Made by a program: the position numbers and the translations under genes. This document shows positions 22,405 through 34,146 of a DNA stretch of 64,000 bases, piece after piece; within the stretch, counting starts at the first letter, position 1; the number at the start of each line of letters is the position of its first letter. Origin of the DNA: Stomorhina lunata (Eukaryota; Arthropoda; Insecta; Diptera; Rhiniidae); assembly GCA_933228675.1 (NCBI GenBank), contig OW121740.1:31103632-31167631 (forward strand), in the 5' to 3' direction. A model generated the notes under the pieces. The model was given only the letters and a program-made list of their open reading frames with translations. It ran no database searches and had not been told where the DNA came from.

Positions 22405-22800
22405 TAATCTATGCAAGAACATCAGCACCGTTACTTGGTATACAATATTCCCTATATCATCCCTTAGAATCACTCCCTGAGTCGATTTTACCATGTCAGT
22501 CCATCCGTCTGGAAGGCTGGCTAAACTCCTATGCAAAGCTCGTAATTAAAGTACAACTCGCTATTCTATAGACAATTTGATACAGATAAATTTGGTACAG
22601 ATAATTCATTTGGCTGTAGGGCTATTGGTATTGAAATTGGTCAAAATTGGTCTATTATTTCTAGTACCTCTCTAGGTTCTCACTTCCCAGAATTGAGTTA
22701 CCGGCCACATGTAATCTACCTTTCGGATTTTTAATTTCTTCTTCTTCTTCTTCTGTTATCCTTGACTCCCAGTGAAGCATAATCTATGCAAGAACATCTT

Positions 22801-23849
22801 GAAGAATGAAACGGATTTTTAATTAAATCACATTAACTAACTCAAATCAAAATATTTCTATGCTTTTTAACAGTCATTTAAGTAGTATTTATGTTAACAA
22901 CATGTTTTAAAAATTTTAAACGCCTTATTCAAATCATATTTAAATATCTAAATCGCTCTACTGTTGAACATTACTCTACCACAGCTGAGTCATTCAATAC
23001 TTGTTTTACGAACATCTAAATACACAAACTCATTTAAAGAAAATTTAAGTACTTTAATGGTTTTGAAACCTCAACCATATATGCGGTTATATCGAATTTG
23101 ATTTGAGAATGTTTAGAAGCACATACACATGCATTTCCTTCACACCGCCAAACACACCATTTAAAGTTTTTATACTGTTATCGTATTTATATTCAATAAA
23201 TTGGCGTTAATGAAACCCGAGAGTTTTCAACTCAATCAAGATAACACTTTAGCCGCGAGTTTATTTTGCTCTAGTGATTAAATCTTATACAGAACCATTT
23301 GAAGGATGCCAATAAGAATTTTCACTTTGGTAAGACGTTTGCAAGTAGAGCAACAACAACAATAACAATTTTTGAGTAAAATTTAAGACTTCATTTTAAA
23401 TAAATTTTCATTTAAAAAATAAGGTATAGAAAAACTTTTTTAACTGAATATTTTAAACTAAATAAATAAAATGTGGATAATATTTAAATATGTTTAGTAA
23501 CAAAATAATCAACTCAAGACCTGGAGTATGTAATACTTTCAAAATGGGAAGGAACAACGAGGATACCATAGGACATTTCCCTTTAAGTTGCAAGGTCAAA
23601 TTACTGCATACTTTTGGAGGTTCTACATAATTATTTTGCTGCTTCCAGAAACTAGAACTCTAAACTTTTCGCAGCATTTAAGACCATATTTCGCTGATGA
23701 CTTTTCAAATGTTGATTTCCAGGTGCTTAACTTTTTGTGATTTATCGATGTAGACTTAACAAAAAAGAAAATAATATAAATAATTGGGACATTTTGAGAA
23801 AATAATTTCAAAATCATTAAAAGTTTCTTAGAGCAAATCCATTGAAATT
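22801..23849. other. Spacer, no gene seen
   Basis: No gene recognised. A minus-strand frame at 23,623-23,904 runs into the satellite and is unsupported. Confidence 0.45.
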
Positions 23850-26520
23850 TTTGATAAAAAAAATGTTTCCATAGAAAATTTTTTATAAAATATTTTTCTA
23901 TCATAATTTGTTCTATAGAAAATTTTTTACCTAAATTTTTCCATAAAAAATTTTTTATCTAAATTTTCCCATAAAAAATTTTTTTATTAAAAATTTTTCT
24001 ATAGAAAATTTCTGTTTCAAAAATCTTTCTATAGAAAAATTCTTTATCAAAAATTTTTGTACAGAATTTTTTTTTGTCAAAAATTTCTTTATAAAAACAT
24101 GTTTGTATAGAAAATAGCCCTATCAAATATTTTTCTGTATAAAATTTCTTTTTCAAAAATTTTTCTACCAAAAATGTCTTTATCAAAAAGTTTTCTATAC
24201 AAAATTTTTATATCAAAAATTTTTCTATAGAATTTTTCAATAAAATTTTTTTTTGTCAAAAATTTTCTATACAATATATCTTTATCAAAAAGGTTTCTAT
24301 AGAAATTTTTTTTTATCAAAAATGTTTCTATTTTTTTATGAATAATTTCTTTTATCAAAAAGTTTTATATAGAAATTCTTTTATCAAACAATTTTCAAAA
24401 GACATCATTTTATCAATAAATTTTTCTATAGAAAATTTCTTGCATTTGATCCCAAACCTGTTACATTTATTTATTAATGTAACAGATCAATTTATTGATA
24501 AAAAGCCAAAAAATGTTTGCGGAGAAACCAAATTCCTCGACGCGTTTCGATGGTTGGTTAAGCCATCTCTTCAGGAGGATTATCCCCAATTTAGACAGAT
24601 CGAAAACCTCGCATTATTACTAAATTTACAAACATAACTATTAAGAATTATGTTCATAAACCAAAAGTAAAAGCGTAGATTATCGACTGAACAAAAACAA
24701 ACATTTTTCAGTTTTCATAAAATATTTTTAACAAAAATTTTTCTATAGAAAAATATTTTTATCAAAAATTTTTCTATAGAAAAATATTTTTATCAAAAAT
24801 TTTTCTATAGAAAAATATTTTTATCAAAAATTTTTCTATAGAAAAATATTTTTATCAAAAATTTTTCTAGAGAAAAATATTTTTACCGAAAATTTTTCTA
24901 TAGAAAAATATTTTTACAGAAAATTTTTCTATAGAAAAATATTTTTAGCGAAAATTTTTCTATAGAAAAATATTTTTAGCGAAAATGTTTCTATAGAAAA
25001 ATATTTTTAGCGAAAATTTTTCTATAGAAAAATATTTTTAGCGAAAATTTTTCTATAGAAAAATATTTTTACCGAAAATTTTTCTATAGAAAAATATTTT
25101 CACCGAAAATTTTTCTATAGAAAAATATTTTTACCGAAAATTTTTCTATAGAAAAATATTTTTACCGAAAATTTTTCTATAGAAAAATATTTTTACCGAA
25201 AATTTTTCCATAGAAAAATATTTTAATATTTTTCTATAGAAAATTATTTTTACCGAAAATTTTTCTATAGAAAAATATTTTTACCGAAAATTTTTTTATA
25301 GAAAAATATTTTTACCGAAAATTTTTCTATAGAAAAATATTTTTACCGAAAATTTTTCTATAGAAAAATATTTTTACCGAAAATTTTTCTATAGAAAAAT
25401 ATTTTTACCGAAAATTTTTCTATAGAAAAATATTTTTACAGAAAATTTTTCTATAGAAAAATATTTTTACCGAAAATTTTTCTATAGAAAAATACTTTTA
25501 CCGAAAATTTTTCTATAGAAAAATATTTCTATCGAAAATTTTTCTATAAAAAAATATTTTTATCAAAAATTTTTCTATAGAAAAATATTTTTATCAAAAA
25601 TTTTTCTATAGAAAAATATTTTTACCGAAAATTTTTCTATAGAAAAATATTTTTACCGAAAATTTTTCTATAGAAAAATATTTTTACCGAAAATTTTTCT
25701 ATAGAAAAATATTTTTACCGAAAATTTTTCTATAGAAAAATATTTTTACCGAAAATTTTTCTATAGAAAGATATTTTATCAAAATTTTTGCTATAGAAAA
25801 ATATTTTTACCGAAATTTTTTCTATAGAAATATATTTTTACCGAAAATTTTTCTATAGAAAAATATTTTTACCAAAATTTTTTCTATAGAAAAATATTTT
25901 TACCGAAAAATTTTCTATAGAAAAATATTTTTACCGAAAATTTTTTTATAGAAAAATATTTTTACCGAAGATTTTTCTATAGAAAAATATTTTTACCAAA
26001 AATTTTCCTATAGAAAAATATTTTGACCGAAAATTTTTCTATAGAAAAGTATTTTAAACAAAAATTTTTCTATAGAAAGATATTTTATCAAAATTTTTGC
26101 TTTTTTATAGAAAAATATTTGTATCGAAAATTTTTCTATATTTTTATCAAAAATTTTTCTATAGAAACATTTTTTCATCAAAAATTTTTTATAGAAACAT
26201 TTTTTTTATTAAAAATTTTTCTATAGAAACATTTTTTTATTAAAAATTTTTCTATAGAAATATTTTTTTATCAAAAATTTTTTTATAGAAACATATTTTT
26301 ACCGAATATTCTTCTGTTGAAAAATATTTTTATCAAAAATTTTTATACAGAAAAATATTTTTATCATACTTTTTTCTACAGAAACATTTTTTGGTAAAAG
26401 TATAAAAATTTTTGACAAAAATATTTTCTATAGAAAATTTGTTGATAAAGAAATTTTCTATAGAAACATTTTTGATAAAAAAAAAATTTTCTATAGAAAA
26501 TTTTTGATAAAATATTACAC
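23850..26520. mobile_element. Foldback-like satellite locus with module
   Basis: Left diverged array (23,850-24,435, linker TTTATCAAAAATTTTT), module (24,440-24,710), then a long right array (24,720-26,395) of about 54 units, mostly with linker TTTTTACCGAAAATTTTT. The last ~115 bp (26,400-26,515) switch to the reverse linker TTTTTGATAAA. The unit length is 31 bp with core TTTTTCTATAGAAAAA. The opposing ends with a module inside follow the layout of the other two large loci, but here the inverted right portion is short. Confidence 0.65.
24440..24710 (+). repeat. Conserved module, copy 2, with open frame
   Basis: Begins GCATTTGATCCCAAACCTGT, has a TGTTACATT/AATGTAACA inverted pair, and is open over about 60 codons: IPNLLHLFINVTDQFIDKKP, KNVCGETKFLDAFRW, LVKPSLQEDYPQFRQIENLA. 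I do not recognise the protein. The same frame is intact in the minus-strand copies ending at 60,234 and 61,881. The module ends with AAACAAACATTTTTCAGTTT, shared with 59,960-59,990 in reverse. Confidence 0.8.
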
Positions 26521-27195
26521 AAAATTTAACTGATCACTTGGGCTAATATTCGGGATTATCTGACACATTCTTAGCCCTAGTAATCATAATTTTCTGGATG
26601 CTAATGAAAAAAGGACCACCTTGGTGTAGATTTGGAGCATATCACTAGATTTTTAATATGACCTTATTTCATATAAGGACACTTACATCGAACGAATTAG
26701 TCAGTTAAGAGAAGGGTTTCATTCAAAAATCACACAACTTTTATTTTCTAGGGTTAAGTCAAAAGTTAATATTTATTTTTACGGAGCTCCAGCCGGCATT
26801 TTATACATGGTATACAAACATTTGATAAACAATTTGTCATAACCCTTAAATTGTCAAGATATTTATATGTATATATTTTAAATGGATATAAAACTGGAAA
26901 ACTTAAAAGTTTTCCTTATTTTTTTTTTTGCTTACAAAGGATACCATCAAATGTTTGTAAAACATGATACTAGAAAACAATATGTTGCTTTAAAACTTGA
27001 TAAACTAAAACGACAGATAGAAGATAATCTATTTTTTATTTTCTTCAAATGTCATATAAATACACACACTTTAAAATGTAACATTATTATGTGTTCATGT
27101 CCTTAAATAAAATTAAATAAGACGAATAGAAGAGGATATGGTTGAGCTGACTAAAGATAGTCAACGAATACGGAAACACTTATGGGATACTACTC
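26521..27195. other. Spacer, no gene seen
   Basis: A plus-strand frame of 74 codons at 26,882-27,106 is lysine/phenylalanine-rich and has no recognisable domain. Confidence 0.45.
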
Positions 27196-29628
27196 ATATG
27201 GGCAAATCCGAAAAACCTTAAATAGAGGACAAAATTTTAAAATTGTTAAAATCGCGTATTTGTGTTAATGGACAAATTTTTCATATATTGATCCTTTAGA
27301 ATATATAATGGATACTATTTTTGATTGGTCTTTTTTATACATTTTTAAAAATAATAGGTTTTTTAAAAATTCATAAAAAATCACAAAAACATCCATTTAG
27401 GTATCAAGTTTCAGTAGGGGCTTGAGTCTGTTTAATTTTATATAGTTAGACGTATAAGACCATATCAAAAGTAATTGGAGTGATATAAATAACGTCAGTT
27501 AAAAAGGGCTCTCAATGTGCAGCGTCCGTCACAAAAATAAAGGTGTTTTTAATTTGACTAATGCAATTTTTCTTTTTTCTCCAATTGAACTTGTTTCGTA
27601 AAGAGAACTTATAGTATTCTTAATATAAGGCTAAAAATATATAGATGTTTATAAAGCATTTTACAGAATGATATGTATCGGAAAGTATGTAGCGTCCGTC
27701 ACAGTATATATTTTTTTACAAAATAATATTTATTAAATAAAAAATTTACACATGTCTGTCTTATTCATAAAGCAATACTACTGTCTATATCCACAGATTA
27801 AGTTTAAGATATAAGGTGTTACAAAAATATGCAGTGGGGGCAAATTTGATGATTTTGAAATTTGATTTTTTTTTTTGATTTTTGGGACACTCTAACAGCC
27901 AGCCGCAGAATTCTTAGGACGAAAAATAACATATAATAAGTGTAAAACTTAAAACAAATAAATTTATTTAGCTGTTTTGTGAAATATAAAATTGTGATCA
28001 AAAAGTCGCATTTTAACCGCGAATATGAAAAGGAAGGAGACGAAATTCGGATACAAATAAATCCATTATTTTAAGTGATTAACGAATCCTTAAAAAAAAT
28101 ATGAAATATGAATTTTTTCCTAATAAAAAACATTCAAGTAAAAACTGTATCGTCCTTCACGTAGCGTCCGCCACAGTATATTTTTTGATTTTTGGTGAAA
28201 CTAGAAGCTTAAAAATATTTTATAAAAGCTGATTTAGAATCCTCTGATTTTTCTCTATCATTTTCCTAAATCAATGTATTTAGAATTTTTTTATAGCCAG
28301 CATCAAAAAAAAAAAAAATGGGGGGTATATTGAGATTGTCATTCCGTTTGTAATTTCCTTAATATTGGCTATAAAATGAAAAGCGATATATTCTGAATCC
28401 TTATGAAATTCTAAGACAATTGAGAGATGTCTGTCTGTCAGTCAGTCAGTCAGTCAAACAGTCTGTCTGTCTATCTACCTATCTGTCTGTTGATAACGCC
28501 TAAACGAAAGGAGCTAGCTCACTGAAATTTAGTAGCAACATTTGCCATCTACAACAAAATTTTGGTGTTGAAATTTGGCAAAATCGGTTAACATTTGACC
28601 ATAGCTCCCGTATAACCTCTTCTAGACTAATCGCTTATTTGCTAATAAATGACAAATTATAACAGCTATGATGACAAAATTTGGTATCTAGAAGTTTTAC
28701 ATAAGCACTAGGTATAGAATTTCATCGAAATCGGTTCACATTTAACCATAGCTCCCATATAAAAAACTTACGAAAACAGCCTAAATTTCACCTAAAATAC
28801 TCTTAAATGCCAATAAATCTAAAAGTATAACAGATATAACCACTACATTTGGCACAAGAAAGTCTTATATCAATGCCAGTCAGTATGTAAAATTTTGTCG
28901 CAATCGGTCACCAGTTGACCTAGCTCCCATATAAAAAACTTACGAAAACACAAAAATTCAAAAAGAAAAGGGGATTTATGTCCGTCTGTCCGTCAGATAA
29001 AATCGTAATAGCTCCTTAACTACAAGAGCTACTAAGACTAAATTAGGCACAAGAAAGTCTTATGTCAATGCCAGCCAGTGTGCAAAATTTTGTCGCAATC
29101 GGTCACCATTTAATCATAGCTCCCATATAAAAAACTTATGAAAACACAAAAATACATAAAGAAAAGGTTGTTTATGTCCGTCTGTCCGTCAGATAAAAGC
29201 ACGATAGCGCCTTAACGAAAAGAGCTAGAGGGAGAAAATTTTACAAAAGTATTTTGGATGTCATGAAAAAGATGTATGTTGAAAATGGACAAAATCGGTT
29301 CAAATTTAATTAGAGCTCCCATATAACCCCGCCATGGAAAACACATTAATGCTGATAAATTGAATACAATTGTAATAGCTATGACGATTAAATTTAAAAT
29401 AGGGAAGTTTTATGCAATTTTTGATCAGTTTATCAAATTTTATAGCAATCAGTCCATATTTGACTTTAGCTTTCATATCAAAAACACTCATGGAAGCCAA
29501 AAGTTTTAGCAAAGGCCAGTTAAAAGCTATTAAATTAGAAACTATGATAGCTATGGCCACTAAATTTTGCAAGAATAAGCTCTATATACCAGCCAGTGTG
29601 TAAAATTTTGTTACAATCGGCTATAATT

Positions 29629-29629
<1 letters not shown>

Positions 29630-29711
<82 letters not shown>

Positions 29712-29713
29712 AT
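29630..29713. repeat. (TA)n microsatellite, the 3' tail of a SINE
   Basis: About 84 bp of nearly pure TA joined directly to the 3' end of the minus-strand SINE. The full SINE copy at 43,731 ends in GTGTATATATG, so the tract is an expanded SINE tail, probably merged with TATATATA already present in Helentron-B at this site. Confidence 0.85.
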
Positions 29714-29941
29714 AATTCCCCGACAACATTCCAATTGGAACAAGGGGTACTTCTCTCAGACAATGAGATGCATCCGATTCTATTTTTAGACTCATTGAAA
29801 GGGACCTACGTTTTAACGCCGGCTCCGAACGGCAAATGCATTAGTTAGAGAAGTTTTATATAGCCTAATACTCAATAACCAGTGGCTAGCTGAGTTATGA
29901 GGTGAAGCGCCACTTTTTGAAAATTTATTTTTTTCAAGTGA
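29714..29941 (-). mobile_element. SINE copy, 5'-truncated
   Basis: Read on the minus strand it matches the SINE at 43,731 from AAAATTTT through ACTGGTTATTGAGTATTAGG, TTCGGAGCCGGCGTTAAAAC and AATGTTGTCGGGG. The tRNA-like head is missing. It interrupts Helentron-B between TATAATTCTTATATATA and TATAACATCCCC. Confidence 0.8.
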
Positions 29942-30135
29942 GTCTATAACATCCCCTTTTTATATCTACAATCAAAAAGATTTGTAGGTACATTCATTAT
30001 ATTAAGATTACACCTATGAAATTAGATAGGCATCAATCAATGTCCATCCCTCACAGAGCTTTAATAGCGAATATCTTTTTCCTCCAAAAGAAGTATGTAA
30101 ATTAACAAACGCCATTCTATAGCACAATCGATGGG

Positions 30136-30188
30136 TTCTTCTTCTTTTTCGGTTATCCTTGACTCCCAGTAGAGCATAGGGCTTCCAC
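30136..30188 (-). mobile_element. Ultra-short LINE-tail retroposon with 8-bp duplication
   Basis: On the minus strand it runs from GAAGCCCTATGCTCTACTGG to GAAAAAGAAGAA. Flanked by TCGATGGG at 30,128-30,135 and 30,189-30,196. The 5' start point matches the inserts at 14,026 and 15,022. Confidence 0.75.
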
Positions 30189-30312
30189 TCGATGGGCTAA
30201 TATTCCCTGAAATCAGATAGTTGAGCACAGTGTAGAACGACAATGGGATACATTTAAGTACAAAAAAATATCCGTACAAATGTATCGTCCGTCACGCAGG
30301 ATTTGCCCATAT

Positions 30313-31169
30313 GCAGAAAGACTAAAAAAGATTTTGTAAGGCTCTTACCGACAATTTTATCCTTAGAATAATTTCCAAATTCTCTAAAGAAATAAATCAC
30401 CACATCGACCTAGTGTAGCTCACATTGGAAGAAAAAAAAACATTTTTAGGAGACAAAACTTTTATGATGACAATAAAACTTTGACTACTGAAAAAAAAAA
30501 CTCTCGAAAGGATTAAGGCTTGATTTTGCCTCAAATAAAAAAGGTCATAAAATGTATCTGTATCAACTAAAGAAAATAACAAAAAATCTTCCCTAGAAGA
30601 CATTGTGCTTAAATACAATCTTGTGTGAGTAATTCATTGTATAAAATGTTTAGTTGGCTAATAAATCAAGTCTAAAATGTTTTCCTTTTGACCCACCTTC
30701 TATTTCAGAAATTATATATTATATTTTTTACATAACAAAATAAAAAACAACTTAAAAAGAAAATTTTGAAATCTTCAGGAAACTGTAAATCCTATTGTAT
30801 GATTTCCTTTTTAGCACATTGTTAGTTTATCCTGGTGTTCTTGTTGCTAATTTAATGTTGAAAATTTTTGGAAAGAAAGTAAAGTTTTTTAAAATGTCAC
30901 CTAATCAAATTCATGTTTACGCTTATGAAACCCTATTTTCTTTTTTTTGACCCATTGTTGTCTATTTTGTAGATTTTTGATCCTTTTTATTATTGTTATA
31001 TCTTTAAATGTGTTACAGAAAATTAAGACAACTTGTGTCTGATATATTACTTTTACTTTGGTAACGACAACAATAGTTACAAATTGCTAAATAAATATAA
31101 TACCTTTGAGGACATCATAATTTGTAGCACAAAATTATGTAAATCATTTGATAATTATGAAAAAAAAAA
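30313..31169. other. Spacer, no gene seen
   Basis: No coding region or repeat recognised; a minus-strand frame at 30,397-30,618 looks random. Confidence 0.45.
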
Positions 31170-33525
31170 CAAGTAAGGGTGTTATATTCGGCTATGCCGA
31201 AACTTATATACCCACCATCAAGTTGTGTTAAATTTAGAAACATATCTGATATATCTGCAAGGGTGCAGCTAATTCAAAATCTGGACCAAAGCTGAAAAAA
31301 TCGCTAAGCTAATTGGTATTGTTGGCAAAACCTTTGGACTAAATTCGGTTGCCGTAGCTTTATAGTTCAACATTTAAAAGTATCTTAGTGGTTTTCCCAG
31401 TATTTACTTTGATCAAAATTCGGTCTCATAACCGGGTATAGTTTTACATTAATAAGTTGTTAAATACTTTTCGTTAATATGTAGTTAGGCCATATATTTC
31501 ATTAGAAGTTGCTAATGCATAAATCATATATAAAGTCTGGGCTGAACATTGATTGATGCCTATCTAATTTCATAGGTGCAATCTTAATATCTTTGGCAAT
31601 ATGGAAGAGTAGCTTAAGTCGACATAAGAGAGTTTATTGCAACACATAAGCAAAGGCACTTAAATGTATTTAATCCGTTTTAAAAAATTCGGGTTTTTGT
31701 CAATGTTATGTACGTTTACTTTTTAGCTTAAGTTTTTTGAATCAATAATGCTTTTATCAAAACAACTTATGTACACATATTTTTGTGTACATATTTAGAT
31801 TATTCTTTCATCATGTAACGATTTTGCTTAACTTTACTTAAGATGTATATATGTTGACCTTGAAAATGTTTACATAAAACTACACAATATGTATTTTTTA
31901 TTTAAACAGAACCGCTTAGAGTTACTTAAGGTGCAGTTCAACGCAAATTTCAGTTTCGAAAAAGAGCTTAAGCAGAAAAAACATAAAATCTTCTGAATTT
32001 AACAACATGTTTTTTAAATATTCATCGTTCTTCTCTAATAAACATGATACCAATATATTATTTCATAAATTATTCGCAGAAATCAAGCAAAAGAACAATT
32101 ACACAAAATTGATGATATCTCAAAACTTAAATTTTCGACTTAAGCTACTCTTCCATATTGCCACAGATATAATGAATGCACCTCCAAATCTTTTTGATTG
32201 CAGATATAAAAAGGGGATGTTATATATATAAGAATTATAGCCAAATGTTGACAGATTGTTACAAAATTTTACACACTGGCTGGTATATATATAGAGCTTA
32301 TTCTTCTAAAATTTAGTGGCCATAGCTCTCATAGTTTCTTTTTATAGCTTTCAACTGGCCTTTGCTAAAATTTTTGGTTTCCGTGAGTATTTTTTATATG
32401 AAAGCCAAAGTCAAATATGGACTGATTCCTATAAAATTTGATAAACTGATCAAAAATTGCATAAAACTTCCCTATTTTAAATATAATCGTCAAAGCTATT
32501 ACAATTGTATTCAATTTATCAGCATTAATGTGTTTCTCGGGGCGTGGTTATATGGGAGCTCTAACTAATTTGGAACCGATTTAGTCCATTTTCAACACAC
32601 ATCTTCTTCAAGACATCCAAAATACCTTTGTAAAATTTTGTTCCTCTAGCTCTTTTTTTTAGGGCGCTATCGTGCTTTTATCTGACGGACAGACGGACAT
32701 AAACAACATTTTCTTTATGTATTTTTGTGTTTCCATAAGTTTTTTATATGGGAGCTATGGTCAAATGGTGACCGATTGTGACAAAATTTTGCACACTGGC
32801 TACCATTGACATAAGACTTCCTTGTGCTTAATTTAGTCTTACTAGCTCTTGTAATTAAGGATCTATCACGATTTTATCGGACGGACTGACGGACAGACGG
32901 ACATAAATCCCATTTTCTTTTTGAATTTTTGTGTTTTCGTAAGTTTTTTATATGGGAGCTATGGTCAAATGGTGACCGATTACGACAATATTGCACACTG
33001 GCTGGCATTGATGTAAGACTTTCTTGTGCAATATTTAGTGGTTATATCTGTTATACTTTTAGATTTATTGGCATTTAATGTATTTTAGGTGAAATTTAGG
33101 CAGTTTTCGTAAGTTTTCTGTATGGGAGCTATGGTTAAATGTGAACCGATTTTGATGAAATTATATACGCATAAGGCTAATAAAAAACTTCTATATACCA
33201 AATTTTATCAGCATAGCTGCTATAATTTGTCATTTATTAACAAATAAGCGATTAGCCTAGACGAGGTTATACGGGAGCTATGGTCAAATGTGAACCGATT
33301 TTGCCCAATTTCAATACCAAAATTTTTTTAGAGATGAAGAATATTTTTACTAAGTTTCAGTGAGCTAGCTCTTTTCATTTAAGACGGACATAGCTCAATC
33401 GTCTTAGAATTTCATAAGGATTCAGAATATATATCATTTTTGGTTTTTGAGCCAATATTAAGGAAATTACAAATGGAATGACAATCTCAATATACCCCCC
33501 ATTCTTTTTGATGGTGGGTATAAAA
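31170..33525 (-). mobile_element. Helentron-B, full length, with nested MITE
   Basis: In minus orientation it starts TATACCCACCATCAAAAAGA and ends with ATTCGGC-like hairpin arms (TTTCGGC-ATA-GCCGAAT) and ACACCCTTACTTG before T. Paragraph repeats (AATCGGT, AGCTCCCATATAAAAA) and two GTCCGTCTGTCC microsatellites are present. A 576-bp TIR element is inserted at 31,591-32,166. Confidence 0.85.
31591..32166. mobile_element. 576-bp MITE with ATAT target duplication
   Basis: Ends CTTTGGCAATATGGAAGAGT and CTGTGGCAATATGGAAGAGT (read inward), followed by AGCTTAAGTCGA on both sides, giving about 32-bp TIRs with one mismatch. ATAT is at 31,587-31,590 and again at 32,167-32,170. Uninserted Helentron-B copies at 37,455 and 53,680 show a single GCAATCTTAATATAATGAAT (on the minus strand), confirming the limits. 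No transposase; the frame 32,007-32,231 crosses the right end and is chance. Confidence 0.85.
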
Positions 33526-33568
33526 ATACAAATTTTTTAAAATAGTTATCATTTGTATGTGAATGTAT

Positions 33569-33840
33569 TTATACCCTTCACCACCACAGGTGGAAAGGGT
33601 ATTGTAAATTTGTACTGATGTATGAAACGCATAGAAATATTGGTCTTAAGCCCATCTAATGTCTAAGTATACCAAAAGACTTAGAATCACTTCCTGAGTC
33701 AATTGATTGATATCAGGCCTTCCATCCGTCTGGTTTGTTGGCTGGACCCCCATGCATACCTTGTAATCAAAGTACAGGTCCCAATTCTAAAAATAATATG
33801 ATGAAATTGAAAGAAACTTGGTACAGAAATCACAGTACCA
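33569..33840 (+). mobile_element. Helentron-A 5' fragment
   Basis: Starts ATACCCTTCACCACC with hairpin partner GTGGAAAGGGTAT and runs through GTCTGGTTTGTTGGCTGG to AAACTTGGTACAG, where it switches abruptly to Helentron-B sequence. Confidence 0.75.
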
Positions 33841-34146
33841 AGAAATCACTGTATATACCCACCATCAAGTTGTGTAGCTAATTCAAAATGTGGACCAAAT
33901 TCTAAAAAATTTGATACTCTAGTTGGTATTGTTGGTAAAATATTTGGATATAATTTGTTTGCAGTAGCTTTATAGTACAATATTTAAAAGAATCTAAGAG
34001 GTTTCCCTAGTATTTACTTTGCACAAAATTTAGTCTCATAGCCGGGTATAGTTTAAATGTTAAAGCTATTAAATACTTTTCCTTGAATGTGTAGTAAGGA
34101 TAAACATGTTGATAGAAATAAGACAGGTCCATATATTTGGTTAGGA
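33841..34146 (-). mobile_element. Helentron-B 3' fragment
   Basis: Starts TATACCCACCATCAAGTTG and follows the B 3' region (TGGTATTGTTGGTAAA, GGGTATAGTTTAAATG) up to GGTTAGGAGTTGG, then joins Helentron-A sequence. Confidence 0.7.

Larger units (their letters stand above)
22000..22800 (+). repeat. Tandem duplication of a DINE-like segment
   Basis: Two copies of a segment (about 22,000-22,425 and 22,426-22,800), each starting CAGCACCGTT(G/A)CTTGGTAT, with CTTAGAATCACTC, GAGTCGATTT, GTCCGTC microsatellite and GGCTGGCTAAACTCC, and ending with a LINE-tail copy (TTCTTCTGTTATCCTTGACT) and ATCTATGCAAGAACATC. The first copy holds a palindromic expansion at 22,134-22,224 that the second lacks. The frame 22,275-22,571 is chance. 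Confidence 0.8.
28290..30048 (+). mobile_element. Helentron-B, 3'-truncated
   Basis: Starts TTTTATAGCCAGCATCAAAA with GGGGGTATATTGAG, has an expanded GTCTGTCTGTCAGTCAGTCA microsatellite at 28,430-28,495, then six paragraphs with AATCGGT...TAGCTCCCATATAAAA spaced 150-200 bp. It ends near AATCAATGTCC without the 3' hairpin. A SINE lies inside at 29,714-29,941. Frames at 29,306-29,795 are chance. Confidence 0.8.
27200..30308. mobile_element. TIR element with ATAT target duplications, containing Helentron-B
   Basis: Terminal inverted repeats GGGCAAATCC (left) and GGATTTGCCC (right), flanked by ATAT at 27,196-27,199 and 30,309-30,312. Inside, the motif AGCGTCCGTCACA recurs at about 27,521, 27,692, 28,160 and, as CGTCCGTCACGCAGG, next to the right end. 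About 1.76 kb of the interior is an inserted Helentron-B, leaving roughly 1.3 kb of own sequence. No transposase is visible and the superfamily is unassigned. Confidence 0.6.

Noticed and set aside
24720..26400. Regular repeats with short spacers, reminiscent of a CRISPR array.
   Set aside because: Units are head-to-tail with no unique spacers, the sequence is eukaryotic and no cas genes exist.
26882..27106. 74-codon plus-strand frame.
   Set aside because: No recognisable domain, low complexity, no relatives in the window.
29306..29603. Conserved ~88-codon frame also seen at 32,362, 37,053 and 53,299.
   Set aside because: All lie at the same place in Helentron-B copies and share similarity only because the DNA repeats; opposite frames are equally open.
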